Below are positions 35,714 through 46,162 of a DNA stretch of 64,000 nucleotides, in pieces. The DNA is taken from positions 1 to 64,000 of the forward strand of contig CBDBJK010000034.1 in assembly GCA_965206395.1 (NCBI GenBank). The letters run 5' to 3'. The stretch comes from CBDBJK01 sp965206395 (GTDB lineage Bacteria > Chloroflexota > Dehalococcoidia > Lucifugimonadales > CATOSD01). The number at the start of each line of letters is the position of its first letter. The first letter of the stretch is position 1. The notes under the pieces were generated by a model. That model was not told where the DNA came from. It worked only from the letters and a program-made list of their open reading frames with translations, and did no database searches. The translations under genes and the position numbers were made by a program.

Positions 35714-36319
35714 ATGATTGAGTGGTTCAGAGACCTCTCTGACTGGTTGCTTGACTTCGCCGATAGCGATCTGGCTGTCCTGATTCTTGCGATTAGCTCT
35801 TTTACCGAGTCGATATTCTTTCCGATTCCGCCAGACCCTTTGCTGATTGGCATAGCCGTTCGTCAACCCGAAAACGCGATCTGGCTTGCGGCCCTGGTAA
35901 CCGTCTCGTCTGTAGCCGGAGCTTTCGTCGGACACTGGCTAGGGCAACGATTCGGCAGGCCGCTCCTACATCGCATAGTCTCTGAGAAAAAGATAACTGC
36001 CGTAGAGGGCATGTTCAGCAAATATGGCGCGTGGGCGATATTGGTGGCTGCATTCACTCCTATACCATACAAAGTTTTCACGATAACGGCGGGTATGCTC
36101 GGCATGGACAGGCGCAGCTTTCTTATCGCTTCGCTCATCGGCAGGGGCGCTCGGTTCTTCCTTCTTGGTGGCCTGATTCTTGTGTTCGGAGACGAGATTG
36201 AGGTATTCATAGAGGACAATTTCGAGTTAATGACAGGGGCATTTGCCGTCGTGGTGATAGTCGGTTTGGCGGCATTCTTAATTGTAAAGCGCCGCCGCGC
36301 TGGTAACACCGCAGGCTAA
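35714..36319 (+). CDS. VTT/DedA-like (YqaA family) membrane protein
   Basis: A 201-residue membrane protein with four to five hydrophobic segments and the VTT-domain block FTPIPYKVFTITAGMLGMDRRSF followed by IGRGARFFLLGGL, characteristic of YqaA-type relatives of DedA. DedA-family proteins include undecaprenyl-phosphate and phospholipid flippases; the specific role here is unknown. Confidence 0.85.
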   Translation: MIEWFRDLSDWLLDFADSDLAVLILAISSFTESIFFPIPPDPLLIGIAVRQPENAIWLAALVTVSSVAGAFVGHWLGQRFGRPLLHRIVSEKKITAVEGMFSKYGAWAILVAAFTPIPYKVFTITAGMLGMDRRSFLIASLIGRGARFFLLGGLILVFGDEIEVFIEDNFELMTGAFAVVVIVGLAAFLIVKRRRAGNTAG

Positions 36320-36336
36320 GGGCCTTCCGATAGACG

Positions 36337-36897
36337 CTATTTGAACAGATCGCCTACAGGAACAGAGAAATCATCGAAAACCGGCTCGGCATTCAGTGTA
36401 TCCGCCGAAGATAGCACCTGGGCTTCTTGAAGCGAGCGATACACGGCTACGGAACGAGTCTCAGGATATACCACCCAGACAAGCCGGGTTCCGGCCTTCA
36501 TCCAGTCTTCCACCTTTGCCTGAACCGCGGATGCCGAATCGTTCGGCGACACCACTTCAACCACAAAATCGGGGACGATGCCCATGTAACCAGGAGGAAC
36601 TTCACCTTGAAGCCGTTCCTTGCTCACGAAAGCAACGTCGGGAGCGCGAACCGTGTCAGGGTGGCGTTGAACGATAAATCCTGTCTCAGCCGCGAACACG
36701 TATCCGAGTTCACGAGTTTCAACGTAGTTGCCGATTCTGAGTGCGATTCGTTGAGCCACCACTCCATGACGTGCGCCCGCTGGTGCCATTTTATGCAATT
36801 CTCCCCTAACCAGCTCGCATCGTTGCCCTTCGGCAGAGAGCCGGGCGGATATGTCTGGCAGATCGTCGACGGTAATCAGTGTTCTTTGTGCGCTCAT
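36337..36897 (-). CDS. Uma2 family endonuclease-like protein
   Basis: A 186-residue DUF820/Uma2 protein with a PD-(D/E)xK-like core: ELVRGEL, RAPDVAFV (Asp), PDFVVEVVSPND (Glu region) and a following lysine in AQAKVEDWMKAG. The family is common in Cyanobacteria and Chloroflexota and its role is unknown. Convergent with the preceding membrane-protein gene. Confidence 0.85.
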   Translation of the reverse strand: MSAQRTLITVDDLPDISARLSAEGQRCELVRGELHKMAPAGARHGVVAQRIALRIGNYVETRELGYVFAAETGFIVQRHPDTVRAPDVAFVSKERLQGEVPPGYMGIVPDFVVEVVSPNDSASAVQAKVEDWMKAGTRLVWVVYPETRSVAVYRSLQEAQVLSSADTLNAEPVFDDFSVPVGDLFK

Positions 36898-37342
36898 CGT
36901 CTTCCCAGATGGTAGGTTTGATTACATTCTACAGCAAACTGTGGTCTGGCATCGTCGGGATTGGTCGAAGTCTCTGGCTTTGTATGATACGATCTTGCGG
37001 CGTCAAATTTTGGATGGGGAGGAGAAACAATGGTGGAAAGACGTGCACAATCATGAATCTGACGTCCTCGATTTGTTCAAGATCGCGCAGTTTCTTGCGT
37101 CTGTGCCCGACAGAGCGACATAATGTACAATGGATGCCGTCCCATGGTATCGCTCATAAATTGGCGACGACAACCAGATTACGCACACTCATCGTATTGT
37201 CTCATGATGAGGTAAGCAGGAGGATGTCGTTTGGGGGCGAACTTATCTTTGAGACATGGGTTAGCAGCGTCAATTGACAATTCAATGAATCTAGTCTGAG
37301 CTTTTTTATCAGAAGGCTGGTCTAAAAAACGTTTGAGGAAGT
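36898..37342. other. intergenic region, possible gene remnant
   Basis: About 445 bp between the divergent Uma2 and propeller genes. A plus-strand frame ending at 37123 reads HRRDWSKSLALYDTILRRQ...WWKDVHNHESDVLDLFKIAQ, protein-like in composition. It has no start codon outside the Uma2 gene and no recognised family, so it is at most a remnant. Confidence 0.3.
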
Positions 37343-38773
37343 ATGGAATCTCAGAATATAGTAGCTGACAGAGAAAATGTTATCGTATGTCCCTTTTGTG
37401 GGCAGCATAACGAAACGGATGCCACAAGGTGTATCCAATGCTGGTCACGCCTAAACGAAGTTGAAGCCGTAACCAAAGAAGAAGGGATAGAGATAACCAG
37501 GAAGCACCTGGCGCTCAAAAAGAGAAAGCGTCTGATTCGCATAGGTGTGGCGGCCATTGTCATTTTGGGTCTGGTAGGCTGGTTTGCCTACAGGAACATT
37601 GGGACGACTCGTTTTCTGCCTCCCGCAACGACCACCATCAGCGCCGCCGCCGCGCCGGGCAATTGGGCGATGTTCCAGCGCGACTTCACTCATTCAGGCT
37701 CAGTTTCGGGCGACGTCGCGTTGCCCCAAGGCAATTTGAAATGGAACTTTCAGACGGATGATCCTATTTTCTCATCGCCTTCGGTCGTAGACGGACGAGT
37801 CTACTTTACTACTGGAGACCGCAGGGTGATTGCTTTGGACGGGCAGTCCGGAGATCTAATATGGGAGCGTAAGACAACTGGCCCAGTAAACTCAACTCCC
37901 GCCATAGCCGGAGACTACGTATTCTACGGATTGAGAGACGGGAGAATGGTCTCACTTGACCGGGACACGGGCGAGTTGCTTTGGGATTTCAAAACAGATA
38001 ACTTCGTGTTCTCGTCACCCACCATTCACCATGGAGTTGCCTATCTTGGATCAGGTGACGGCAAGCTGTACGCCTTTGACGCTAAGACCGGAGAAATACG
38101 GTGGACCTATCGCGCCAGAAGGCCTATTGTAACTTCTCCTGCAGTAAATGGTGAAGTGATAGCGGTCGTTTCGCAAGGAGGCAAGCTTCATATCGTAGAC
38201 ATCAACACCGGCAAGCTGCGCCTGGATTATAGACTAACCGCCGTTACGAATGGATCGCCCGCTTTCAAGGGAGATTATGTTTACACTTTGGATGAATCGG
38301 GAACCGTGAGGGCCGTTGATTGGCGAAAGAAGACGCTGCCATTCGAGAAGACCGCTAGATGGATAAGGACTCAGTTGTTCGTCTGGGGCATGGTCAATAC
38401 CCTGCCACCTCAGAAAGGCCTGGTGTGGGCGACACGCACGGGTAGGGGGGAGAGGTTTTCTAACACCCCGGCGATCTCCGGCGAAATGATCTATGCTGGC
38501 TCCTTTGCAGGCAACCTGTACGCGCTAGACCTTGCTACAGGAGACGTGATTTGGACATTTCGTGCCGACGCATCGATCATAGCATCGCCATCGGTGGCAG
38601 GCCAGACGGTTTATATAGGCGATAAAGATGGTCGCGTTTACGCCGTTGACGCACTCACAGGCGAGCAACAGTGGACGTTCCAGGCTGACGGGCGGATCGA
38701 CGCCTCGCCCGCGATTGCAAACGGCATGTTATACGTTACATCCTGGGACGGCAACCTCTACGCAATCGAGTAA
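37343..38773 (+). CDS. membrane-anchored PQQ-type beta-propeller with zinc ribbon
   Basis: A 476-residue protein. N-terminal zinc ribbon CPFCG...CIQCW (residues ~14-33), cytoplasmic linker, one transmembrane helix (about residues 64-83), then an extracytoplasmic eight-bladed PQQ-like propeller with repeated YAFDAKTGE, YALDLATGD and YAVDALTGE blades alternating with SSPAV-type strands. Residues needed for PQQ catalysis are not evident, so a scaffold or BamB-like role is as likely as an enzymatic one. Confidence 0.85.
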   Translation: MESQNIVADRENVIVCPFCGQHNETDATRCIQCWSRLNEVEAVTKEEGIEITRKHLALKKRKRLIRIGVAAIVILGLVGWFAYRNIGTTRFLPPATTTISAAAAPGNWAMFQRDFTHSGSVSGDVALPQGNLKWNFQTDDPIFSSPSVVDGRVYFTTGDRRVIALDGQSGDLIWERKTTGPVNSTPAIAGDYVFYGLRDGRMVSLDRDTGELLWDFKTDNFVFSSPTIHHGVAYLGSGDGKLYAFDAKTGEIRWTYRARRPIVTSPAVNGEVIAVVSQGGKLHIVDINTGKLRLDYRLTAVTNGSPAFKGDYVYTLDESGTVRAVDWRKKTLPFEKTARWIRTQLFVWGMVNTLPPQKGLVWATRTGRGERFSNTPAISGEMIYAGSFAGNLYALDLATGDVIWTFRADASIIASPSVAGQTVYIGDKDGRVYAVDALTGEQQWTFQADGRIDASPAIANGMLYVTSWDGNLYAIE

Positions 38774-39834
38774 TACGCGCGACAAAGCCAGCAGGGAAGA
38801 ACACTTCATGGTCAGCACGGCTTCGGGACTGAGCGACGCCCGCGTCATCGATCTTACGCAAGACGTCGCTGGCGCTTATTGCGCTTATCTGCTTGGGGCC
38901 TTTGGAGCCGACGTAATCAAGGTCGAACCGCCTGGAACGGGCGACCGCACCCGCAATCGAGGCCCATTCCCCAACGACGAGCCGCACCCAGAAAGTAGCG
39001 CCGCATTTCTCTATCTCAACCGAAACAAGCGCGGGATCACACTGGACTTGCAAACGGAAACGGGTAGACAGGTCTTTCTGAAATTGGTAGATACCGCAGA
39101 TGTCGTCGTCGAGAGCTTTGAACCAGGCATGTTGGACTCGCTAGGGCTTGGAAACGAAACGCTGAAGCAACACAACCCCTCCCTCATCGTCATCTCTGTG
39201 ACAAACTTTGGCCTAACGGGGCCTTACAGCCAGTTCAAGGGAGGGGAGCTTGTTCTGGATGCTCTGGGAGGATGGGCGTATCTAACCGGCTACCCAGACC
39301 GCGAGCCGGTCAAGCCCGGCCTTTTCCAGGCGCAATACTCAGCCGGAGGCAACGCGGCGATACACGCGACAGCCGCCATCAACGTCCGGCAGACCGTGGG
39401 CGTGGGCCACAGTATCAGTGTATCGGTCATGGAAACCGCCGTGCATTTCGTCGGCAGCGGCATAGCCAGATATTCCAGCGATGGAGACGTTCACATCAGG
39501 GCGGGAAGTTGGACATCTATGACAAGGGGCGCGGACACGCCCCGCAGTCATCCAACCGAGATATACGAGTGCAAAGACGGCCACGTCGGTGTCGCGGTGC
39601 AAACGCAAGGGCAGTGGGAGATGTTCGCGCTCGTGCTTGACATTCCAGCGCTCAAAGATGATCCGCGTTTCGCCACTGATTATGCCGAGCGTGGTTTACA
39701 CGCGAGGGAAATGAACGCGCTCGTCGCTCCCTGGTTCAAGGAGCGCACACGCCGCGAGATATTTGACCTGTTGGGTGAGTATCGCATTCCATGTGGCATA
39801 GTCTATACTGCTGACGAAATGCTCATGGCACCGT

Positions 39835-40945
39835 GGTGAGGGTTATTGTCGGCCTACAACCGGCCCTGACAGGGCCTTTCGCCGCCCTTAGCCCTGATTT
39901 TGGGCGCACTTATACAAGGTCTCACGCCGCCAGGTACTGTTCGGCCCTCATCAAGTTGGCAAACCCCAGCAGCGTCATCAGCCGCTGCGTGTTCTTGGAC
40001 AGCCCCCTGTAGCGGACCTTGGCGTAGCCGAAGTGCCGCTTGATGTACAGGAACGGATGCTCCACCTTAGCTCTGACCGACGCTTTGCGCTTCTCCGACA
40101 CCGCCTCAGGGCTCCCAGGCTCCAGCTTCCGACGCTGGCCGGGCCTCATCGCCACCTGCCACTCCACGTCCAAGCCCCGGTTCCCCGGCCTCTTGTCAAC
40201 TCCCTGATACCCAGCATCTCCCCACACCTGAGACTCCCCACCGTGCAGCAACCGGGGCAACTCAGTCAGGTCATGCACGTTCGCAGATGTCGTGGTCATG
40301 CTGTGCACCACTCCCGTCTGCGAGTCCACACCGATGTGCACCTTCATCCCGAAGTGCCACTCGTTACCCTTCTTCGTCTGGTGCATCTCGGGGTCGCGCT
40401 CTTTAGCCCGATTCTTCGTCGATGAGGGCGCCGCTATGATGCTCGCGTCCACTATCGTCCCCTCCTGAAGACGGAGACCCTTGGACTCCAGATAGCGGTT
40501 GATCTCCTCGAACAGACCCGCGCCCAACTCATGCTCTTCCAGCAGGTGGCGGAAGTTCAGAATCGTCGTCTCGTCCGGCAGCGGCCCAGGCAGTCTCAGC
40601 CCTACGAACCGCCTCACCGATTCGACCTCATAGAGCATGTCCTCCATCCCAGGGTCGCTCAGGTTGTAAAACAACTGCACGCAGTATATCCGTAGCATCA
40701 CCGATAACTCGTAGGGCCGCCGACCACGACCGGCCTTGGGATAGAACGGTCGAATGCGCTCTTCCAACTCTTCCCAAGGGATCAGTCCATCCATGCGCTC
40801 AAGGAACTTCTCCCGGCGAGTCTTTCGCTTCTTGCTCTCGTAGTCCAAGTCCGCAAACGTCGGCTGGTTCATTGCCTCTCCTCCCCCGTAGGCCTTGGCC
40901 CTATTTTACTATCCCACAAGCCATCGGGACTTATTCAGAGCATCC
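39835..40945 (-). mobile_element. IS5-group insertion sequence
   Basis: The transposase gene plus flanks. The right end, read inward, is GGGATGCTCTGAATAAG, which resembles known IS5 terminal repeats, and it abuts CTAG at 40946-40949, the usual IS5 target. A matching left terminal repeat is not visible near 39835-39920, so the left boundary is approximate and may be altered or deleted. Confidence 0.75.
39922..40872 (-). CDS. IS5-family transposase
   Basis: A 316-residue DDE transposase, uninterrupted. N-terminal RRPYELSVMLRIYCVQLFYNLSDPGMEDMLYE (DUF772) is followed by GTIVDASIIAAPSS (first Asp), HFGMKVHIGVDSQTG, VWGDAGYQG (second Asp) and VEHPFLYIKRHFGYAKVRYRGL (Glu region), as in InsH of IS5. 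Confidence 0.93.
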   Translation of the reverse strand: MNQPTFADLDYESKKRKTRREKFLERMDGLIPWEELEERIRPFYPKAGRGRRPYELSVMLRIYCVQLFYNLSDPGMEDMLYEVESVRRFVGLRLPGPLPDETTILNFRHLLEEHELGAGLFEEINRYLESKGLRLQEGTIVDASIIAAPSSTKNRAKERDPEMHQTKKGNEWHFGMKVHIGVDSQTGVVHSMTTTSANVHDLTELPRLLHGGESQVWGDAGYQGVDKRPGNRGLDVEWQVAMRPGQRRKLEPGSPEAVSEKRKASVRAKVEHPFLYIKRHFGYAKVRYRGLSKNTQRLMTLLGFANLMRAEQYLAA

Positions 40946-41167
40946 CTAGATGACCCTCAACATCGGGCTATAGGCTTCTTTACCGAATTGGAGCAATCGG
41001 ACGGCACTGTCCTTCCCTTTCCTGGGTCGCCGTTGCACGGCACAGAGTTCCCATGGCAGATGGAACGTGCGCCCGCGTTGGGAGAGCACAATTCAGAGGT
41101 TTACCTGGAGCTTCTCGGATATTCAAAAGATGACCTGGTGCGGATGCGAAGCACGGGGGTGATTTGA

Positions 41168-42406
41168 TTGCTGTTGGATGGAATTCGCGTCCTCGACCTG
41201 ACATACTACATAGCCGGGCCTGTGGGCACTCAGGTACTAGCCGACCTGCGCGCTGAGGTAATAAAGGTTGAGGGGCCGTTTGCCTCGACACGAACGCAGA
41301 TTATCGAAGTGCCTTCCAATGGCAACAGCGGCCCGCAGGTCGTGGTGGGCTTTTCAGGCTTCAGCTTTCTAAATCGAAACAAAAAGAGCGTTGTGTTGAA
41401 CCTTGCGACTCCCAAGGCAAGGATTTGTTCAAAGAACTGGTTCGCATTAACGACGTAGTTCTCGAGAACTACAGCCTGCGAGTGATGCGTAATTTTGGCC
41501 TGGAATACGTAAACCTCAAAGAGTTGAACCCCGAAATCATCATGATCTCGATGCCGGAGTATGGCCGGGAGGGGCCGTACAAAGAGTATGCCTCATGGGG
41601 CGAAACGATTGAGTCTACGTTCGGCTTGACCAATATGACCGGCTACGAAGACGGCCCGCCTATGCGGTCTGCTTTCTACATGCCAGACCCTCTCAGCGGT
41701 ATGCATGCGGCACTGGCTGCCATCGTCTGCCTTAACCAGCGGGCGAAAACAGGTCTTGGACAGCACGTTACCGTGAGCCATCTGGAGTCGGCTACGCAGC
41801 TTTCGGGCGAGGCAATCCTGGACTACGCGATGAACGGCAGAAACCAGCGAAGGCAAGGGAACCGCAACAATTTTCAAGCGCCGCACGGCATCTATCGCTG
41901 CAAGGGCGACGACGAATGGGTAGCCATCGCCGCGAGCACCGACGATCAGTGGCGGGCGCTGTGCGATGTCCTGGGGCAACCCGGATTGGACGCGGCTGCC
42001 AGAGTTCGGGGACGCGCTGTCAAGGCACGCCAATCAAGATGCTTTGGATCACTATATCTCTGAATGGACGAAGGGTTGCTCGAAGCAAGAAGCTATGAAC
42101 AGGCTTCAGGATGCAGGCGTTCCCGCAGGTGCGGTCCTCAATTCGCAAGACCTGGCAAGCGACCCGCATCTGGCGGCTCGTGGATATCTCTGGGAATATG
42201 GCGAGATGCTAACGGGCGGCCCTATGCTGACTTTCCCAGGAGGTCGCGCCGAGTACGAGGGCAGCCCAGACAGAGCAGAGAGACGCGCGCCCGCATTTGG
42301 AGAGGACAACTCTTACGTTCTGAACGAGCTTCTTGGTCTGACCGAGGCCGAAATTCAGGAGCTTCGTGATCTCGAAATCACGATGGATATTCTGCACACA
42401 CTCTAA
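41168..42406 (+). pseudogene. CaiB/BaiF CoA-transferase with two frameshifts
   Basis: A second family III CoA-transferase directly after the split one (TTG start at 41168 beside the preceding stop). Similarity moves through three frames: LLDGIRVLDLTYYIAGPVGTQVLADLRAEVIKVEGP; then from about 41420 FKELVRINDVVLENYS to LCDVLGQP; then from about 41980 DWTRLPEFGDALSRHANQDALDHYISEWT to the TAA at 42404-42406. The first break looks like loss of one G, the second like gain of one G. Without these it would be a full ~412-residue enzyme. Confidence 0.82.
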
Positions 42407-42432
42407 TCTGACAATCCTGCGAGGAGGCTAGC

Positions 42433-43212
42433 ATGGCCGCTGTGCTGTATGAAAAAAGGAACAAAATAGCCTACGTTACCATCAACTGCCCTGAAGCAAT
42501 GAACGCCCTGAACCGCGAGGTGCAGCAGGGGCTAACGGACGCATGGCAAGAGATAGAGGCCGACCCCGATATTTTCGTTGCCGTCCTGACCGGAACCGGA
42601 GGCAGGGCCTTCTTTGCAGGCGCGGACCTGAAGACGATGGAAACAGGGGAAGACACCGGAGAGTCGCCGATTCCCGTCCCGCGCGCTTCCAGGTCGCTTG
42701 GGCCATCGGTAAGGGAGCTATCGAAGCCAGTGATAGCAGCCATCGACGGCTACTGCCTCGCTGGAGGGCTTGAGTTGGCCCTGGCCTGCGACATCCGCAT
42801 TGCCACCGAGGGTTCACAATTCGGTTGCCCAGAGGTCAAGTGGAGCCTACTTCATGGCTTCGGGGCGCAGGTATTGCCATTCACTACACATATGTCCAAC
42901 ATGATGGAACTGCTGCTCACCGGCGAATTCGTCGATGCGCAAGAGGCGTACCGCAATGGGCTGATAAGCCGCGTCGTGCCCAAGGGCGAGCATGTCAGTA
43001 CAGCAGAAGAAATCACCGAGAAGATATGCAGGAACGCTCCACTTGCTATCAGGGCGACCAAGGAGCTAGCGCAGAAAAGAGTCAGCCAGGGCCTTGAGGA
43101 AGGCATGAGGCTCTACGCTACTCTTGGCAGGCTGCTCAGGACGACAAACGACGCGAAAGAAGGCCCCCGCGCCTTCGCGGAGAAACGTCTGTCCAACTTC
43201 AAGGGCAGGTAA
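42433..43212 (+). CDS. enoyl-CoA hydratase/isomerase family protein
   Basis: A crotonase-fold protein of 259 residues: AFFAGADLKTM (oxyanion-hole and CoA region), IAAIDGYCLAGGLELALACDIRIA, and the EVKWSLLHGFG segment at the catalytic position. ATG follows GCGAGGAGGC. Together with the two CoA-transferase genes upstream it forms a likely acyl-CoA degradation operon that the IS insertion has disrupted. Confidence 0.9.
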   Translation: MAAVLYEKRNKIAYVTINCPEAMNALNREVQQGLTDAWQEIEADPDIFVAVLTGTGGRAFFAGADLKTMETGEDTGESPIPVPRASRSLGPSVRELSKPVIAAIDGYCLAGGLELALACDIRIATEGSQFGCPEVKWSLLHGFGAQVLPFTTHMSNMMELLLTGEFVDAQEAYRNGLISRVVPKGEHVSTAEEITEKICRNAPLAIRATKELAQKRVSQGLEEGMRLYATLGRLLRTTNDAKEGPRAFAEKRLSNFKGR

Positions 43213-43225
43213 TCGCGGCCGCTCC

Positions 43226-44538
43226 TCAAGCACTCGGCATCGCTGGTCTGCTGACCTGGCTAAGACGAGGACGTCGCGTGGTAGCGATGAGAGGCACGCT
43301 GAAGGCCATAGCCGCTGAAAGCAACAGGTACGGCAGCCTGTAGCTTTCGGTAACATCGAACATCCATCCTACGAAAACCGGGGGCTATCAGGCCTGACAC
43401 CATGTTCATCCCCATCGACACGCCCATGATAGAGCCATAGTGTCGCCTGCCAAAGTAGTCTCCCAGCAAGGCGAATCTCAAGGGCACGTACATGCCAAAC
43501 CCTGTGCCCCAGAGGATACCAAAGAGCGCAAGGTGCCATACGGAGGATATGTTGGCGAAGATGAGGGTTCCCAGCGCCTGCAAGATGAGAGAAGCGGCCA
43601 GCAGGTAGCGCTTTTCCATGAGGTCGCCCAGAAATCCTCCCGCCAGGGTTCCCCCAAGGCTCACGACGTACATTACTGCGATTGCCAGCCCTGTGATTTC
43701 CCTGCTTATTCCGAAGGAGGACAGGGCAGGAATCTGGTGAACGCTGGAAGCCATGGCAAGCCCGCCGAGACTCATGGCGAGCGACATCTGCCAGAAGCTA
43801 AGAGTGCCCATCGCCTCTTTCGCCGTGAAGTCCGCCTCATTTGGTAGGCCGTCTGTATTTCCAGTCTGGGTTGAAGGCGGGCCGTCAGCGTCAAATTTAG
43901 CTTCGGGATCACGACCGTCTGGCAGGTATCCGTAATGCTCCGGACGAGACCTGACGATCATTGAGGCCGGAATTCCCACCGCCCACACGCCGATTCCCGC
44001 CATCACAAGCGTAGGCCGCCAGCCATAGGCAGATATAAGCCAGATCACTATCGGAACCAATGGCCCGCCGATTACTGCCGCGCCAATGGACATTATCCCC
44101 AGCGCGCGTGCCCTCTTTCGCAGGAACCAGTTGCTTGTAGACGTGGTAATCACCAGCCATCCGCCAAGCGCAAGTCCGAGAGTTACTAGAGACAACCCGA
44201 AGTAAAACATCCATAGAGAGTTGATAAGGCTCAATACGATGAAGCCGGAGCCTTCGATGAGAGTTCCCGCCAGCATGACTCGCCGTGGGCCATATCGGTC
44301 CACGAGGAACCCCACGGGGATAGCCCGCAAAGCCGGATATGACCCGTTGTATGGAAAATCCCACCGAGGCAGTCGCACGACTCCAACCGAATGTCTGAAC
44401 AATCGGGTCGAAGAAGGCACCGAATCCATAGAAAAAGACTCCCGAAGAGAAGCCGTCTGTCACCAGACCGGCAAGCACAATCCACCAGCCATAGAACGGC
44501 TTCTTTATGGGGCGTCTCTGACCAAAGAGCCTAAGCAA
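43226..44538 (-). pseudogene. MFS transporter with two frameshifts
   Basis: A major facilitator (oxalate/formate antiporter-like) permease. N-terminal KPFYGWWIVLAGLVTDGFSSGVFFYGFGAFFDP ends at about 44325, where deleting one G of a GGG run joins it to IPVGFLVDRYGPRRVMLAG. Near 43375 a C-run is one base too long; correcting it continues to the family-like C-terminus ending at TGA 43226-43228. Corrected, the protein would be 436 residues with 12 membrane segments. The middle segment alone is a 389-codon open frame. Confidence 0.8.
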
Positions 44539-44664
44539 ATTGTATTCCCACCGACCTGTAGGGGCGGTACATTTCTATTGTGCTAGACACCTCTGGCATT
44601 GATAGTCGGCCTTTTAATCATCACATGCTATGAGGATTATGTCCTCTGGGACGCGTCGCCTCCG

Positions 44665-45433
44665 CTACAGGCTTTTCAGGAACCGGTTCATCTCGAAGTT
44701 GAACACGTCCGGCTTCTCGAAGTAAACAGAGTGACCAGCCTCAGGGACTCGCGTGTATCTCGCCCCAGGTACGTATTTGGCCGCGAGTTCGATGACATGA
44801 GGCGGCGTAAGTTCGTCGTCATCGCCAACAATGAAGAGCGTTGGCGTCTTCATCTTGCCGAGGTCGGCGGCCATCGGCCCATCCGTCTGTCCGGCTGTGG
44901 CGGACGCTGGCCTCGGCGGATTGGTTCGGGAAATCTGCAGATACAGCATAGCCATATCCGGCCTTTTCGCCTGGAATCCAGAGGATAGTGCCCTGACACC
45001 AATCTCGATGGTCGAAGCATGATCCTCTCGCCACTGCGCCAGTGTGTCCGCAAGCTCCGGCTCGGCGATTCCTCCGGGTGTGTCCAGCCATCAGCAGGCT
45101 TCTGGTGCGTTCGGGGTGTGCCAGCGCGAATCCCAACGCAGTCCGGCCACCCATCGACTGAGCCACCAGATGGGCAGAATCAATTTCCAGATGGTCAAGC
45201 AGTCCACGCAAGTCATCAACGAAGGCCTCACCGCCAGGCCCATCGGGTGCGTCGAGCGAGTGACCGAAACCCCTATGGTCGAAGACGATGCACTTGTAAT
45301 TCTGAGAGAAGAATGGAATCTGCTGCCACCAGCTCAAGAGGTTGCCACCTGCTCCATGCGCGAATACTATCGCCTCACCCTCGCCGTGGGTCTGATAGTG
45401 AAGCTCTATGCCATTTATTTTTGCACTGGACAT
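44665..45433 (-). pseudogene. alpha/beta hydrolase with one frameshift
   Basis: N-terminal MSSAKINGIELHYQTHGEGEAIVFAHGAGGNLLSW and nucleophile elbow AQSMGGRTALG (Ser). Around 45075-45080 one C too many in CCC breaks the frame; skipping it continues GGIAEPELADTLAQWRED to the late Asp (VGDDDELTPP) and His (PEAGHSVYFEKP) of the triad. The repaired product is 255 residues, normal for the family. Substrate unknown. Confidence 0.82.
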
Positions 45434-45606
45434 ATCTCACCTCTTTCAAGAAATTTCATCTGTCCGTCAGATGGGCGATATTGTAACCACACGCCTCGTA
45501 TCTCAGAGTTCGTTTTATTCTCGCGGTGAAACTGCTATCCTTACGATGCTATGGATTGTTTAATAAAACAGGCTCAGTGATTGTTGTTTGAGGGTGACGA
45601 AGAGGT

Positions 45607-46160
45607 TTGCAACAGGACCTTCGTGAAGAAAGCTTGATCTCCGCAGCGCAGCAAGGCGACCGCGAAGCCTTTGCCACGCTGTATGAATCGAACGCCGAGC
45701 ACGTTTTATCGCTATCTGTTGAGTCGTCTCAGGCAATCGGCGGATGCCGAGGACGTAACGGCAGAGGTATTCATTCGAGCGCTCAAGGCTCTGCCATCCT
45801 ACCAACATCAGGGCGTTCCATTTCTCGCGTGGCTCATTCGAATCGCGCACAACACCGCAGTCAACTACGTCAAGAAACAGGCTCGCAGGAAGGAAAGCAT
45901 CCTCGATGACACTGCTTCTATCGCAGATGACCCCTCTGAAAACTGCGCTAAGGCAATTGGAATCCGCCGAAGTGTCGGTCGCTATGAAGGCCCTGACAGA
46001 CCTACAGCGACAGGTTCTATCTCTGCGTTTTCTCAAGCAACTCTCCATAACAGAGACGGCAGGCAAGATGAAACGAAGTGAGCAGGCCGTAAAATTCTTA
46101 CAGCATAGCGCGCTGAGAGCGTTGAGGCGCATAAATCAAATCCAAAGAGGAAGGCAATAG
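45607..46160 (+). pseudogene. ECF RNA polymerase sigma factor, frameshifted
   Basis: Sigma-70 region 2 begins ISAAQQGDREAFATLYE and continues, after one extra T near 45700, as YRYLLSRLRQSADAEDVTAEVFIRALKAL ... FLAWLIRIAHNTAVNYVKK. After one extra A near 45940, region 4 follows: ALTDLQRQVLSLRFLKQLSITETAGKMKRSEQAVKFL. TTG start with GAAGAGG upstream. Repaired length ~184 residues is normal. It is followed 2 bp later by a DUF5667-like gene, the usual partner. Confidence 0.8.
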
Positions 46161-46162
46161 CA

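Larger units (their letters stand above)
38808..41167 (+). pseudogene. CaiB/BaiF CoA-transferase split by an IS5-group element
   Basis: Family III CoA-transferase. The 5' part (38808 to about 39825) encodes VIDLTQDVAGAYCAYLLGAFGADVIKVEPPGTGD and continues to GIVYTADEML, then runs into IS sequence and stops at 39839. The 3' part resumes after the element with LDDPQHRAIGFFTELEQ (about 40947) and ends in GEHNSEVYLELLGYSKDDL at 41167. Joined, they give DEML-DDPQH, a continuous family sequence of normal length. ATG at 38808 follows AGGGAAGA. Insertion should inactivate the gene. Confidence 0.85.

Noticed and set aside
36879..37277. 132-codon plus-strand frame between Uma2 and the propeller gene
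   Set aside because: Overlaps the Uma2 start, no ribosome-binding site, and no recognisable family; a competing frame looks more protein-like but lacks a start.
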